NCBI GenBank assembly: GCA_024638545.1
Contig: JAHEKD010000088.1
Coordinates: forward strand, 1-8,307
Length of the DNA: 8,307 bases
From: Gammaproteobacteria bacterium
GTDB lineage: Bacteria; Pseudomonadota; Gammaproteobacteria; Arenicellales; JAHEKD01
Direction: 5' to 3'
The translations under genes were made by a program, and so were the position numbers. Shown here piece after piece: positions 1 to 6,009 of the stretch. Under the pieces are notes generated by a model. The model was given only the letters and a program-made list of their open reading frames with translations. It did no database searches and was not told where the DNA came from. Each line of letters opens with the position of its first letter. Position 1 is the stretch's first letter.

Positions 1-2
1 AT

Positions 3-497
3 CAGTTTGGATATCGAAAGATTGATCTCCCTGTGGGTTTAACCATCATGCGGATGTTGATGATTACCTTGCTGCCCATCCTCGCGGGCATGCTCTGGTG
101 CCATTTGTCATCAGTATCCGCAGCAAAAATCCAGCCATGGATTCAGCGACTTTCAATACTTATTTTTTTGTCAGTCATTGCAGGCATCGTCAATCAGCAT
201 TGGAACACCATGCCGTATTTTCTATCGGAAGTGGGTGATGTCACCATTGTGATGATCACTGCAACGATGATGAGTGGATATCTATTGGCAAAAACGTTCA
301 GGCTGGATCAGCACCAAACCAGATCCATTTCTATTGAGGTCGGGATACAGAATGCCGGTATGGCGCTTGTAGTCAGTCAAACAATGTTACAAAATGCCAG
401 CATATCAATTATTCCGATCATCTATGGATTACTTATGCTGATTCCGGTACTCATTTTTACCTTGATTTCACGTCGTGAAACTGTAGCTGCTTATTAA
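3..497 (+). CDS. Bile acid:sodium symporter (BASS) family transporter, C-terminal part
   Basis: The reading frame is open at the left edge (first full codon at base 3), so the gene is 5'-partial; the GTG at 33 is internal. About 164 residues remain, almost all hydrophobic, forming roughly five membrane segments. The stretch SIEVGIQNAGMAL near the middle matches the conserved E-x-G-x-Q-N segment of the BASS family (sodium-coupled organic anion carriers such as bile acid and pantothenate transporters). It ends with a hydrophobic helix and a short polar tail (SRRETVAAY), as is usual for the family. The substrate cannot be read from the sequence. No clear terminator hairpin follows the stop. Nothing links it functionally to the genes downstream, from which it is separated by tRNA-fragment debris. 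It probably represents the flanking chromosome rather than the inserted material. Family call is confident, function is not. Confidence 0.85.
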   Translation, partial: QFGYRKIDLPVGLTIMRMLMITLLPILAGMLWCHLSSVSAAKIQPWIQRLSILIFLSVIAGIVNQHWNTMPYFLSEVGDVTIVMITATMMSGYLLAKTFRLDQHQTRSISIEVGIQNAGMALVVSQTMLQNASISIIPIIYGLLMLIPVLIFTLISRRETVAAY

Positions 498-588
498 ATG
501 TTTTATTAGTGAGTCACAGATAGATAACACAAGATTTAGAATGAATCATACTCAGGTAACTTATTTTTTTATTACAATAATTTGGTGG

Positions 589-636
589 ACCCAAGGGCAT
601 AAAGGCCCGGTAGGACTTGCGAAGTACCCCTTGGGT
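589..636. repeat. Quasi-palindrome inside the tRNA remnant
   Basis: ACCCAAGGG at 589-597 is matched by its exact reverse complement CCCTTGGGT at 628-636, giving a 9-bp stem. On the minus strand the interior holds two smaller pairings: GGTA/TACC enclosing CTT-CGC-AAG, and GGGC/GCCC. The right arm is part of the extra bases that split the T-loop of the tRNA fragment. This suggests an insertion templated by the nearby inverted sequence, or a small structured element. No family is recognised. Confidence 0.45.
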
Positions 637-657
637 GAACCTACGACCAATGGATTA
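603..657 (-). repeat. tRNA 3'-end fragment, copy 1, interrupted by an insertion (att-like)
   Basis: Read on the minus strand, 657-636 gives the 3' part of an anticodon loop, TCCAT of the anticodon stem, a TGGTC variable loop and the T-stem/loop start GTAGGTTCA; 615-603 gives the other T-stem half CCTAC and acceptor bases CGGGCCT. Between them (616-635) lies an insertion replacing part of the T-loop, so this copy cannot be a functional tRNA. Identity with the copy at 4699-4735 begins in the anticodon loop, a common crossover point for tyrosine recombinases that integrate in tRNA genes. The loop remnant (..TAA before TCCAT) fits elongator tRNA-Met(CAT) best; Lys or Asn are possible. The 5' half of the tRNA is absent here. 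Confidence 0.6.
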
Positions 658-716
658 AGTGAAATGATAAAATACTCTTTTAAATCAGCTTGTCATAAAT
701 GACGACTCATTTTTTA

Positions 717-939
717 ATGTTCATTCTTGCAAGCTGAAACTCGATAAAATTGTCCAGATTTGCGCGCTGTTTGACAATTGTATAAATCCGCTCCGATTGC
801 AGCGGAAAACGATTCAGTTTTGTATGGATTATTAGTTTTAGTGGATGCAATACGTGGCGGACGAAATAGGGAACCTAATATAGCCAAGAAAGAATTAAAG
901 CAACGATTAGTAGTTTATGCAAAACATACAGAATCCTAA
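717..939 (+). pseudogene. Decayed small gene upstream of the nucleotidyltransferase remnant
   Basis: From ATG 717 a frame reads MFHSCKLKLDKIVQICALFDN, then needs a one-base shift near 778 to continue as LYKSAPIAAENDS and VLYGLLVLVDAIRGGRNREP, ending KHTES at the TAA at 937-939. The second half is well formed (conserved-looking DAIRGGRNRE segment followed by a basic helix) and its stop overlaps the start of the next remnant at 917, as expected of two genes of one operon. I do not recognise a named family; similar short helical proteins are, as far as I recall, found next to this kind of nucleotidyltransferase, so it may have been a partner or antitoxin-like protein. The frameshift and the exact start are inferred from protein-like appearance, not proven. 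Confidence 0.4.
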
Positions 940-1338
940 TCTGAAAATTTAATATATGCCGTGGAGCAACTTGGTTCCCTTGCAGATGAAATGGTATTCC
1001 TAGGTGTATGTGCGACTGGTTTATTGATCACAGATATTGCTGCACCGCCGTTACGTGTCACCAAGGATGTCGATGCGCTTGCACAGGTTTTATCTTTAAC
1101 AGACTACTATAACTTCTCAGATAAACTAAAGGCTCGAGGATTCACCTAAGTTCTCAGTCAAAATGCACCTATTTGCCAATGGAAATATGGAAGTATCATA
1201 TTGGATGTGATGCCATCTGACCAGAAGATACTCAGTTTCGGTAATAAATGGTATAACTCGGCAATTGAATATGCTGGGCCGAGAGTTAGCTGGGTTAAGG
1301 TTTTAAAGGTTTTTTTAGCTTTTGCGCCAACGCACTGA
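917..1338 (+). pseudogene. Broken nucleotidyltransferase-like (AbiEii/MNT-type) gene
   Basis: ATG 917 opens MQNIQNPNLK; loss of one base in the A-run near 943-946 throws the frame off. After restoring it the protein continues NLIYAVEQLGSLADEMVFLG, VCATGLLITDIAAPPLRVTK and DVDALAQ. The pattern is that of nucleotidyltransferase-fold proteins: hydrophobic strand, a G-x-C-A-T segment where the catalytic loop GG/GS lies, then DVD. An in-frame TAA at 1147-1149 follows ARGFT, yet the same frame goes on sensibly (VLSQNAPICQWKYG, ILDVMPSDQKILSFGNKWYN) to about 1300, then degenerates and stops at 1336-1338. So the gene has one frameshift, one nonsense codon and a missing C-terminus. Related intact genes are often annotated as nucleotidyltransferase or AbiEii/AbiGii toxin family. 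It cannot make a full protein. Confidence 0.65.
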
Positions 1339-1596
1339 CCGTCAATATATGATTGAAATTAGGGTCATGTTTGTTCCTGAATGTTTACTTCATTATCAGC
1401 ATTGACGTGCTTTTTGTACATTAAATTGACTTAACTCTTGTAGTGAATAATATGATATAAGATTATCCATTGACTACATAAATGTTTTAGAATGCTTTGT
1501 TTAATGCTTTTAAATAACCAATGGGACTCGCCCAGAGCAATCCTTATCTATAGCACGATAGAGCACAATATAAATTAAGCTAGAGGACTAATAATC
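1339..1596. promoter_or_regulatory. choXWV upstream region with weak promoter candidate
   Basis: No gene is seen here. TTGACT at 1426-1431 and TATGAT at 1451-1456 form a promoter candidate with a long 19-bp spacer, so the call is weak; the resulting leader would be about 135 bases. Further upstream TCAAT-ATATG-ATTGA (1342-1356) is a short inverted repeat that could bind a regulator, but I cannot assign it to BetI or any other known factor. The ribosome binding site AGAGGA at 1582-1587 lies nine bases before the choX ATG and supports that start. Confidence 0.3.
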
Positions 1597-2535
1597 ATGA
1601 CATCCAAACTATCACTTGCACTGTTATCTGTATTAATACTAGCCGGTACATTACATGCTGCGGATCCTGAAAGTTGTAAAACCGTTCGTTTTTCTGATGT
1701 AGGCTGGACCGATATTACATCAACGACTGCTGCGTCATCTGTTGTGTTATCTGCACTGGGATACGAGCCTACGGCATCAGTCTTATCCGTACCGGTAACC
1801 TATACCAGTATGAAAAATAAAGATATCGATGTATTTCTGGGTAACTGGATGCCGTCAATGGAAGCAGATGTTCGTCCTTACCTGGATGATGGCTCCGTAG
1901 AAAGCATTACTAAAAATCTCACCGGTGCAAAATATACTTTGGCAACAAATAAAGCCGGAGCAGATGCTGGCATCATGAATTTTACCGATATTGCTACTGC
2001 CAGGGATGCTCTTGACAATAAAATTTATGGTATCGAACCTGGCAACGATGGTAATCGTTTGATTCAGGACATGATTGATCAAAATGCGTTTGATCTAAAA
2101 GGTTTTGACGTCGTTGAATCTTCCGAGCAAGGTATGCTGGCACAGGTTGCACGAGCCGATAGAAAAGGCGAACCCGTGATATTTCTAGGCTGGGCACCTC
2201 ACCCAATGAATTCAAACTTTGAACTCACTTACCTGGCCGGTGGTGATGATTATTTCGGCCCAGACTTTGGTGGTGCAGAAGTCTACACAAATGTTCGCAG
2301 TGGCTATGCAAGCGAATGTCCTAATGTAGGCAAATTGCTCAATAATCTGGTTTTTACACTGGAAATGGAAAACGAAATAATGGGTGCAATTCTTGATGAT
2401 GAAAAAGAACCAAACGATGCAGCAATGGAATGGTTGAAAGCCAATCCGGGTATTCTTGATGGCTGGCTGGCTGGAGTGACCACGTTTTCCGGCGATGATG
2501 GAATGGCTGCAGTAAAATCCGCTTTGGGGATGTAA
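1597..2535 (+). CDS. choX: Periplasmic choline-binding protein ChoX of an ABC importer
   Basis: A 312-residue solute-binding protein of the OpuAC/ChoX family that captures choline in the periplasm and delivers it to ChoW-ChoV. Residues 1-21 form a signal peptide (Lys, hydrophobic core, TLHA then ADP), with cleavage near 21. Against Sinorhizobium meliloti ChoX as I recall it, all ligand residues are present at a constant offset of six: aromatic box W37, W84, Y113, W199 (ChoX W43, W90, Y119, W205), with D39 and N150 (ChoX D45, N156) for the hydroxyl group. C27 and C241 likewise match a disulphide pair. Hallmark segments are VGWTDI, FLGNWMPSMEAD, IEPGNDGNR and FLGWAPHPMN. The conserved cage favours choline over proline or glycine betaine alone. 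AGAGGA nine bases upstream supports the ATG. A hairpin follows the stop, before choW. Confidence 0.92.
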   Translation: MTSKLSLALLSVLILAGTLHAADPESCKTVRFSDVGWTDITSTTAASSVVLSALGYEPTASVLSVPVTYTSMKNKDIDVFLGNWMPSMEADVRPYLDDGSVESITKNLTGAKYTLATNKAGADAGIMNFTDIATARDALDNKIYGIEPGNDGNRLIQDMIDQNAFDLKGFDVVESSEQGMLAQVARADRKGEPVIFLGWAPHPMNSNFELTYLAGGDDYFGPDFGGAEVYTNVRSGYASECPNVGKLLNNLVFTLEMENEIMGAILDDEKEPNDAAMEWLKANPGILDGWLAGVTTFSGDDGMAAVKSALGM

Positions 2536-2543
2536 ATTCGATC

Positions 2544-2571
2544 AAACAACCCGGCTGATGCCGGGTAGTTT
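2544..2571 (+). terminator. choX-choW intercistronic hairpin (attenuator or mRNA stabiliser)
   Basis: CCCGGC (2550-2555), loop TGAT, GCCGGG (2560-2565) makes a strong 6-bp GC stem. It extends outward through A-T, one A/A mismatch, C-G and three A-T pairs to 2544/2571. The 3' side has only a short, interrupted T-run (TTTACTTT), so it is a weak terminator. Hairpins in this position usually let some transcription pass and protect the upstream mRNA, giving more binding protein than membrane parts, which fits an ABC importer operon. Confidence 0.65.
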
Positions 2572-2606
2572 ACTTTCTATATTACAAATTAATTCACATC
2601 GATCAG

Positions 2607-3461
2607 ATGGACTGGCTTACTGAAAACAAACTGCCATTAGGTAAATGGATTAAAGTCTTTGTTGACTGGATATTGGATCATTTTGCCGGTGCGTTTGATC
2701 TATTTTCAGATAGTCTGGGAGGGCTGATTAATGCGTTAACCACATTGTTAGTGTGGTTTCATCCCCTCATACTGATTGCACTTTTTGCAGCATTGGCATA
2801 CTGGCTGCACAGAAACTGGAAACTTCCTGTGTTGATTATAGTCAGTTTACTACTGGTCATTAATCTGGGGTATTGGGAAGAGACTCTACAAACGTTAAGC
2901 CTGGTGATATTTTCAACTCTGATTTGTCTGTTGGTCGGTGTGCCGACCGGCATAGCTTGTGCCCATAGACCGTGGCTGTACTCGATTATGCGCCCGGTTC
3001 TGGATTTAATGCAGACCATACCTACTTTTGTATATTTGATTCCTACCATGATTATGTTCGGTTTAGGCATGGTTCCGGGATTAATATCTACTGTGATTTT
3101 TGCCTTGCCGGCACCTATCCGCTTAACCTATCTTGGCATTGCAGAAACACCTACTAGTTTAAAGGAAGCGGCGACTGCCTTTGGTGCGACAAACAACCAG
3201 TTATTATGGAAAGTTGAATTACCCTATGCCATGCCAACCATAATGGCCGGTATTACTCAGTGCATAATGTTGTCGCTTTCAATGGTTGTAATTGCAGCCA
3301 TGGTGGGCGCACCAGGTCTTGGTATTCCTGTATTACGTGCCTTGAACACGGTGAATATTGCCAAAGGCTTTGAGGCTGGGTTGGCGATTGTCGTGATTGC
3401 AATACTACTTGATAGAATATGCAAGAAACCTGAAAAACGCTCAAAATCTGATAGTCAATGA
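2607..3461 (+). CDS. choW: Choline ABC transporter permease ChoW
   Basis: A 284-residue inner-membrane permease of the ProW/ChoW type. The N-terminus MDWLTENKLPLGKW is typical of ChoW proteins and fixes the start, although no good Shine-Dalgarno sequence precedes ATG 2607. About residues 38-66 and 73-88 are hydrophobic segments, followed by the binding-protein-dependent transport domain from about 92 to 268. The EAA loop that contacts the ATPase reads EAATAFGATNNQLLWKVELP at 187-206. The DLMQTIPTFVYLIP segment (133-146) is highly characteristic of glycine betaine/choline permeases. The C-terminus is short and basic (KKPEKRSKSDSQ). It overlaps choV by four bases (ATGA), so the two are probably translationally coupled. 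It is preceded by a 71-base gap holding the choX-choW hairpin. No damage is visible. Confidence 0.92.
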   Translation: MDWLTENKLPLGKWIKVFVDWILDHFAGAFDLFSDSLGGLINALTTLLVWFHPLILIALFAALAYWLHRNWKLPVLIIVSLLLVINLGYWEETLQTLSLVIFSTLICLLVGVPTGIACAHRPWLYSIMRPVLDLMQTIPTFVYLIPTMIMFGLGMVPGLISTVIFALPAPIRLTYLGIAETPTSLKEAATAFGATNNQLLWKVELPYAMPTIMAGITQCIMLSLSMVVIAAMVGAPGLGIPVLRALNTVNIAKGFEAGLAIVVIAILLDRICKKPEKRSKSDSQ

Positions 3462-4642
3462 AGACTGCTGTAAGTTTTCGAAAGGTTGATATTATTTTCG
3501 GTGACCGCCCTGAAACGGCATTGCCGTTAGTAGATGAACATAAAAACCGCGAGGAAATTCACGAACAAACGGGCCAGATCCTCGGTGTGGCAGATGCCTC
3601 ACTGGATGTTTTTCCCGGTGAAGTATGTGTGCTAATGGGCCTATCCGGCTCCGGCAAGTCAACGCTGTTAAGAGCTGTAAACGGATTAAATAAGATTATT
3701 CGCGGAGAAGTTATTATCAGTCACGAAGGTGAGCAGACTAATGTTGCAGACTGTAATGCCCGTACATTACGTGACTTGCGCATGCACACTGTGGCTATGG
3801 TGTTTCAGCAATTTGCTCTTCTTCCCTGGCGAACTGTACGTGAAAATGTCGGACTGGGACTGGAATTACAAGGCATCAGTAAGGCTGAAATTTCTGAAAA
3901 AGTGGATGATAAACTGCAAATGGTCGGACTCTTGGAATGGGCAGAGAAATATGCTCATGAGCTTTCAGGTGGCATGCAGCAACGGGTAGGTTTGGCTCGG
4001 GCATTTGTTACCGATGCAGATATTTTATTAATGGATGAACCCTTTTCAGCGCTGGATCCATTGATCCGAGATCGGCTTCAAGATGAACTTCTTGAACTGC
4101 AATCCAGACTGAATAAAACAATTATTTTTGTCAGTCACGATCTGGACGAGGCGCTAAAAATCGGTACTAAAATCGCCATCATGGAATCCGGTAGAGTTGT
4201 GCAATACGCAAAGCCTGAGGCTATCGTTCTCAATCCTGTAAACGAGTATGTATCGGACTTTGTCGCCCACATGAATCCTCTTAATGTTCTGCGCGGTAGT
4301 ACATTGATGCGATCTTTAAAGGATTTACCGATTGTTAACGGCACGGTTTTAATCGACGATAGGCTGGATGTAACAATACAGCTTAATGATGATCATACTA
4401 TACGCAGCGCTCATGAACGCGGTAAAGAACTGAGTACGACTAACGCACAAAACCTGCTTGATTCACAAGCAGATGTTACCAATACATTGGCACTGGTAGA
4501 AAAAGATCAACGTATGCGGGACATAATCAGGTTACGGGATGCAACAGGTCTGCCTGTAGTCATGCTTGAAGACAATAAATTAATCGGCATAATCGGTGAT
4601 AAAGAAATATATCAGGGCATACTCAGACAAAGTCAGGTATAG
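3458..4642 (+). CDS. choV: Choline ABC transporter ATP-binding protein ChoV
   Basis: A 394-residue ATPase that powers choline import through ChoW. The N-terminal extension of about 45 residues (VDIIFGDRPETAL, then LVDEHKNREEI) precedes the nucleotide-binding domain and is typical of the ChoV subfamily. Motifs in order: Walker A GLSGSGKST 61-69, Q-loop Q117/Q118, signature LSGGMQQR 169-176, Walker B ILLMDEP 189-195, D-loop SALD 197-200, switch histidine H227. The C-terminal part after about 280 resembles a weakly conserved pair of CBS-like modules, which in the OpuA family sense ionic strength; here it is divergent and I cannot say it senses anything. The start overlaps the choW stop (ATGA) with no Shine-Dalgarno, consistent with coupling. 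An AT-rich hairpin with a T-run follows the stop by about a dozen bases. All catalytic motifs are intact. Confidence 0.93.
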   Translation: MKTAVSFRKVDIIFGDRPETALPLVDEHKNREEIHEQTGQILGVADASLDVFPGEVCVLMGLSGSGKSTLLRAVNGLNKIIRGEVIISHEGEQTNVADCNARTLRDLRMHTVAMVFQQFALLPWRTVRENVGLGLELQGISKAEISEKVDDKLQMVGLLEWAEKYAHELSGGMQQRVGLARAFVTDADILLMDEPFSALDPLIRDRLQDELLELQSRLNKTIIFVSHDLDEALKIGTKIAIMESGRVVQYAKPEAIVLNPVNEYVSDFVAHMNPLNVLRGSTLMRSLKDLPIVNGTVLIDDRLDVTIQLNDDHTIRSAHERGKELSTTNAQNLLDSQADVTNTLALVEKDQRMRDIIRLRDATGLPVVMLEDNKLIGIIGDKEIYQGILRQSQV

Positions 4643-4654
4643 AGAAAAAAACGG

Positions 4655-4682
4655 AACAATAAATTGATAACTTATTGTTTTT
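4655..4682 (+). terminator. Probable intrinsic terminator of choXWV
   Basis: AACAATAA (4655-4662) pairs with TTATTGTT (4672-4679) around a nine-base loop, and the stem runs straight into further T residues before AATAAG. The stem is AT-rich and therefore weak, but its position just after the choV stop and the T-run fit an intrinsic terminator. Confidence 0.5.
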
Positions 4683-4698
4683 AATAAGTAAATATAGT

Positions 4699-4735
4699 AG
4701 GCCCGGTAGGAGTTGAACCTACGACCAATGGATTA
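4699..4735 (-). repeat. tRNA 3'-end fragment, copy 2 (att-like)
   Basis: On the minus strand this reads, from the anticodon loop onward, the anticodon stem half TCCAT, variable loop TGGTC, a perfect T-arm GTAGG-TTCAACT-CCTAC and acceptor bases CGGGCC, followed by TACTA where ..ACCA would be expected. The bases 5' of the loop do not pair with TCCAT, so the 5' half is missing. A 22-bp core (4714-4735) is identical to 636-657, and the 13-bp outer part (4699-4711) to 603-615. This arrangement is what remains at the distal end of an element integrated in a tRNA 3' end; the element would then extend to higher coordinates. Confidence 0.65.
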
Positions 4736-4753
4736 TTAGTTGAGACTTTAACA

Positions 4754-4829
4754 CCTAACTTATTGATAAATAAGGAAAAATTAAAATATTTAAGATCACT
4801 AGGTACACTTTTAAAATCAATAAGTTAGG
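4754..4829. repeat. 14-bp perfect inverted repeat next to the tRNA fragment
   Basis: CCTAACTTATTGAT (4754-4767) and ATCAATAAGTTAGG (4816-4829) are exact reverse complements separated by 48 AT-rich bases. The right arm lies inside the 77-bp repeat. Its position beside the att-like fragment suggests a recombination-related structure, but a terminator or transposon-end origin cannot be excluded. Confidence 0.5.
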
Positions 4830-4879
4830 CTAATTTTGGTAAAACAACAAAAGCTGAGCGATGTACCTTTTTTGTACCC
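4803..4879. repeat. 77-bp direct repeat, copy A (arm-site-like)
   Basis: This segment matches 6010-6086 at 70 of 77 positions by my alignment. It starts GTACACTTTTAAAATC and ends GATGTACC, a T-run and GTACCC. GTACC/GTATC motifs recur at 4863, 4874 and 4886, spaced 11 and 12 bases, about one helical turn. Together with the neighbouring tRNA fragment this suggests integrase arm-type binding sites, but no integrase is present to support it. Confidence 0.6.
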
Positions 4880-5129
4880 ATTTTTGTATCGAGAATTTTC
4901 TAACAAGACAAACTTATTTTCGTTTATTGCTTCTTCAATATTTATAGTTTTATAGCCTCAATAAAATTCTCATGAAGGTCACCAATGGCGGTTAATTAAA
5001 GCAATGCTTTGGCGTTTATCGATCTTATAAAACTATTAAATCATAAAAACCGAAATTCCTAATTACCTAATTGTTCTGAAGAAAATTGTAACGGTGATAT
5101 GCATTAGCAAATAGTAATTGTTGATGAAC

Positions 5130-5164
5130 TTGACAATATGTACTCTGTACATACAATTAGACAA
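5130..5164 (+). promoter_or_regulatory. Toxin-antitoxin promoter with operator palindrome in its spacer
   Basis: TTGACA (5130-5135, perfect -35) and TACAAT (5152-5157, good -10) are separated by 16 bases. The inverted repeat TATGTACTCTGTACATA (5137-5153; 7-bp arms, 3-base centre) fills the spacer and overlaps the -10, the position expected of an operator for autorepression by the antitoxin. Transcription should start about seven bases after the -10, at or next to the ATG at 5164, so the mRNA is probably leaderless; there is no Shine-Dalgarno sequence before that ATG. Confidence 0.7.
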
Positions 5165-5451
5165 TGAAGCGTATTGTATGGAATCAGGAAAAAGCGAACG
5201 TTTTATCCAATGATAAATCTCGTGGAAAGATTAGTTTTGAAGACTGTGTGATCGCCATAGAGGACGGCCGCGTTTTAGCCGATATTCCAAATCCCGTTAA
5301 ACAATACTCTCATCAACGTATGTTTGTTATTGAAATAAGTGCCTATGCTTATGTTGTCCCTTATGTGGAGACGACAGATGAAATTTTTATAAAGACCGTT
5401 TTCCCTTCTCGAAAACTTACCGCCATTTACATAACCGGAATGAAACCATGA
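5164..5451 (+). CDS. BrnT-like type II toxin
   Basis: A 95-residue protein with the layout of BrnT-type RelE-fold ribonuclease toxins: IVWNQEKANVL at the start, RGKISFEDCVIAIEDGRVL (20-38), QRMFVIEI (about 51-58), YVVPYVE and a C-terminal FIKTVFPSRKLTAIY. Toxins of this type are expected to cleave RNA and stop growth until bound by the antitoxin. The product may equally be annotated as a DUF or generic toxin, because the BrnT match is to the overall pattern rather than to a single motif. The ATG is chosen because the family begins M-x-x-I-x-W-N and no earlier in-frame start fits the promoter. The stop overlaps the antitoxin start (ATGA), so toxin comes first, as in brnTA. No truncation is visible; activity is not shown by the sequence. 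Confidence 0.75.
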   Translation: MKRIVWNQEKANVLSNDKSRGKISFEDCVIAIEDGRVLADIPNPVKQYSHQRMFVIEISAYAYVVPYVETTDEIFIKTVFPSRKLTAIYITGMKP

Positions 5452-5735
5452 ATACAGAACCGAAAGTGAAGCGTTACTTTGATGCCGAGGAAAAAGAACT
5501 CGATGATGCCATCAAGCAAGAGCGCTTTAAGCCCGGCAAAAATGCTTTAACCCCTAAGCGATTGCAGAAATTGCAAGAAGCCGCTCGTGCGACGATCAAT
5601 GAAGAGCGTACTCGAATTTCTCTACGCGTACCCAAGTCTGATCTGGCTCGTCTAAAAGCTCGAGCTCTGCGTGAAGGAGTGCCTTACCAAACTCTCATTA
5701 ATGCAATTCTCCATCAGGCTGCAAACGACTCATAA
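5448..5735 (+). CDS. Ribbon-helix-helix (CopG-like) antitoxin
   Basis: A 95-residue protein in two parts. Residues 1-50 are charged (KRYFDAEEKELDDAIKQERF) and would wrap the toxin. Residues 56-92 (RISLRVPKSDLARLKARALR then EGVPYQTLINAILHQAAN) form a ribbon-helix-helix DNA-binding domain: the alternating RISLRV strand, a first helix, then GVPYQTLI leading the second helix. Such antitoxins neutralise the toxin and, as a dimer or complex, repress their own promoter; the palindrome at 5137-5153 is the obvious candidate operator. It overlaps the toxin stop by four bases, with GGAA about seven bases upstream of the ATG, so it can also be translated independently of the leaderless toxin start. The family is close to the antitoxins annotated beside BrnT-like toxins. 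No terminator is clear, but a 32-bp palindrome lies 31 bases after the stop. Confidence 0.82.
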   Translation: MNTEPKVKRYFDAEEKELDDAIKQERFKPGKNALTPKRLQKLQEAARATINEERTRISLRVPKSDLARLKARALREGVPYQTLINAILHQAANDS

Positions 5736-5753
5736 TTTCAGTTTAGTTGCTGG

Positions 5754-5798
5754 CTAATTTCGTACCCATCGTAAAATTATCATGACTATTTTACGATG
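5754..5798. repeat. 45-bp repeat with 32-bp imperfect palindrome, copy 1
   Basis: CTAATTTCGTACC leads into CATCGTAAAAT and ATTTTACGATG, arms of a 32-bp palindrome (5767-5798) centred on TCATGA. Compared with the perfect copy at 7605-7636 two bases next to the left arm differ (TA for AG). It lies just after the antitoxin stop and could act as a bidirectional terminator or be a REP-like or miniature element. Confidence 0.6.
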
Positions 5799-6009
5799 AT
5801 AAATAAAGTGAACTATTGTATATCCAGATCATTGAAATAATAAACCTTGTTAATTTGCATATTGATTTGACCCAATTTAGGTAAAATTTTCAGCTAATTC
5901 AAGACCCGTTACTCAGTTATAAATAATAATGTAATTCAACAGGTTGCATCGCTGATTCTGGGACAGATTTACATACAATTCCCGGGTCAAATTTGCGTGC
6001 AATTTAACA

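Larger units (their letters stand above)
603..4735. mobile_element. Putative tRNA-flanked islet carrying decayed genes and choXWV
   Basis: Two same-orientation copies of a tRNA 3' fragment (603-657 and 4699-4735) bound about 4.1 kb holding a broken nucleotidyltransferase cassette and the intact choline transporter operon. Elements that integrate into the 3' end of a tRNA leave such fragments at the distal end, so a tandem pair is what successive integrations at one tRNA would leave. No integrase is visible between the repeats, so if this was an element it was mobilised in trans, is part of a larger one, or has lost its integrase. The alternative is that the repeats mark two older insertions and the operon was trapped between them. 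This is inference from repeat placement only. Confidence 0.3.
4683..5129. other. Gene-free stretch with integration-site debris
   Basis: No gene is supportable on either strand here. It holds the second tRNA 3' fragment (4699-4735), a 14-bp inverted repeat (4754-4767 with 4816-4829), the 77-bp repeat (4803-4879) and phased GTACC motifs to 4890. The rest (about 4891-5129) is very AT-rich; short minus-strand pieces such as KIDKRQSIALINRHW look protein-like but are broken by stops and are not assigned. Confidence 0.5.

Noticed and set aside
603..657. A functional tRNA gene
   Set aside because: Only the 3' half is present, the T-loop is interrupted, and the 5' acceptor, D-arm and anticodon stem partner are missing; the copy at 4699-4735 also lacks its 5' half.
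589..657. Integron attC site
   Set aside because: The structure has inverted arms, but the conserved R'/R'' core-site sequences and a cassette layout are absent, and no integron integrase is seen.
961..1149. An intact 62-residue protein
   Set aside because: The protein-like frame continues past the TAA and begins upstream at 917 in another frame, so this is a piece of a broken gene.
1855..2549. Several minus-strand open frames of 63-81 codons inside choX
   Set aside because: They lie wholly antisense to or overlapping a strongly supported gene, have no recognisable motifs and no ribosome binding sites; they are shadows.
2759..3444. Open frames of 61-103 codons on both strands inside choW
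   Set aside because: Out-of-frame or antisense to a clear membrane permease; composition mirrors the hydrophobic codons of choW.
3729..4344. Open frames of 69 and 86 codons inside choV
   Set aside because: They overlap the intact nucleotide-binding domain in other frames and show no family features.
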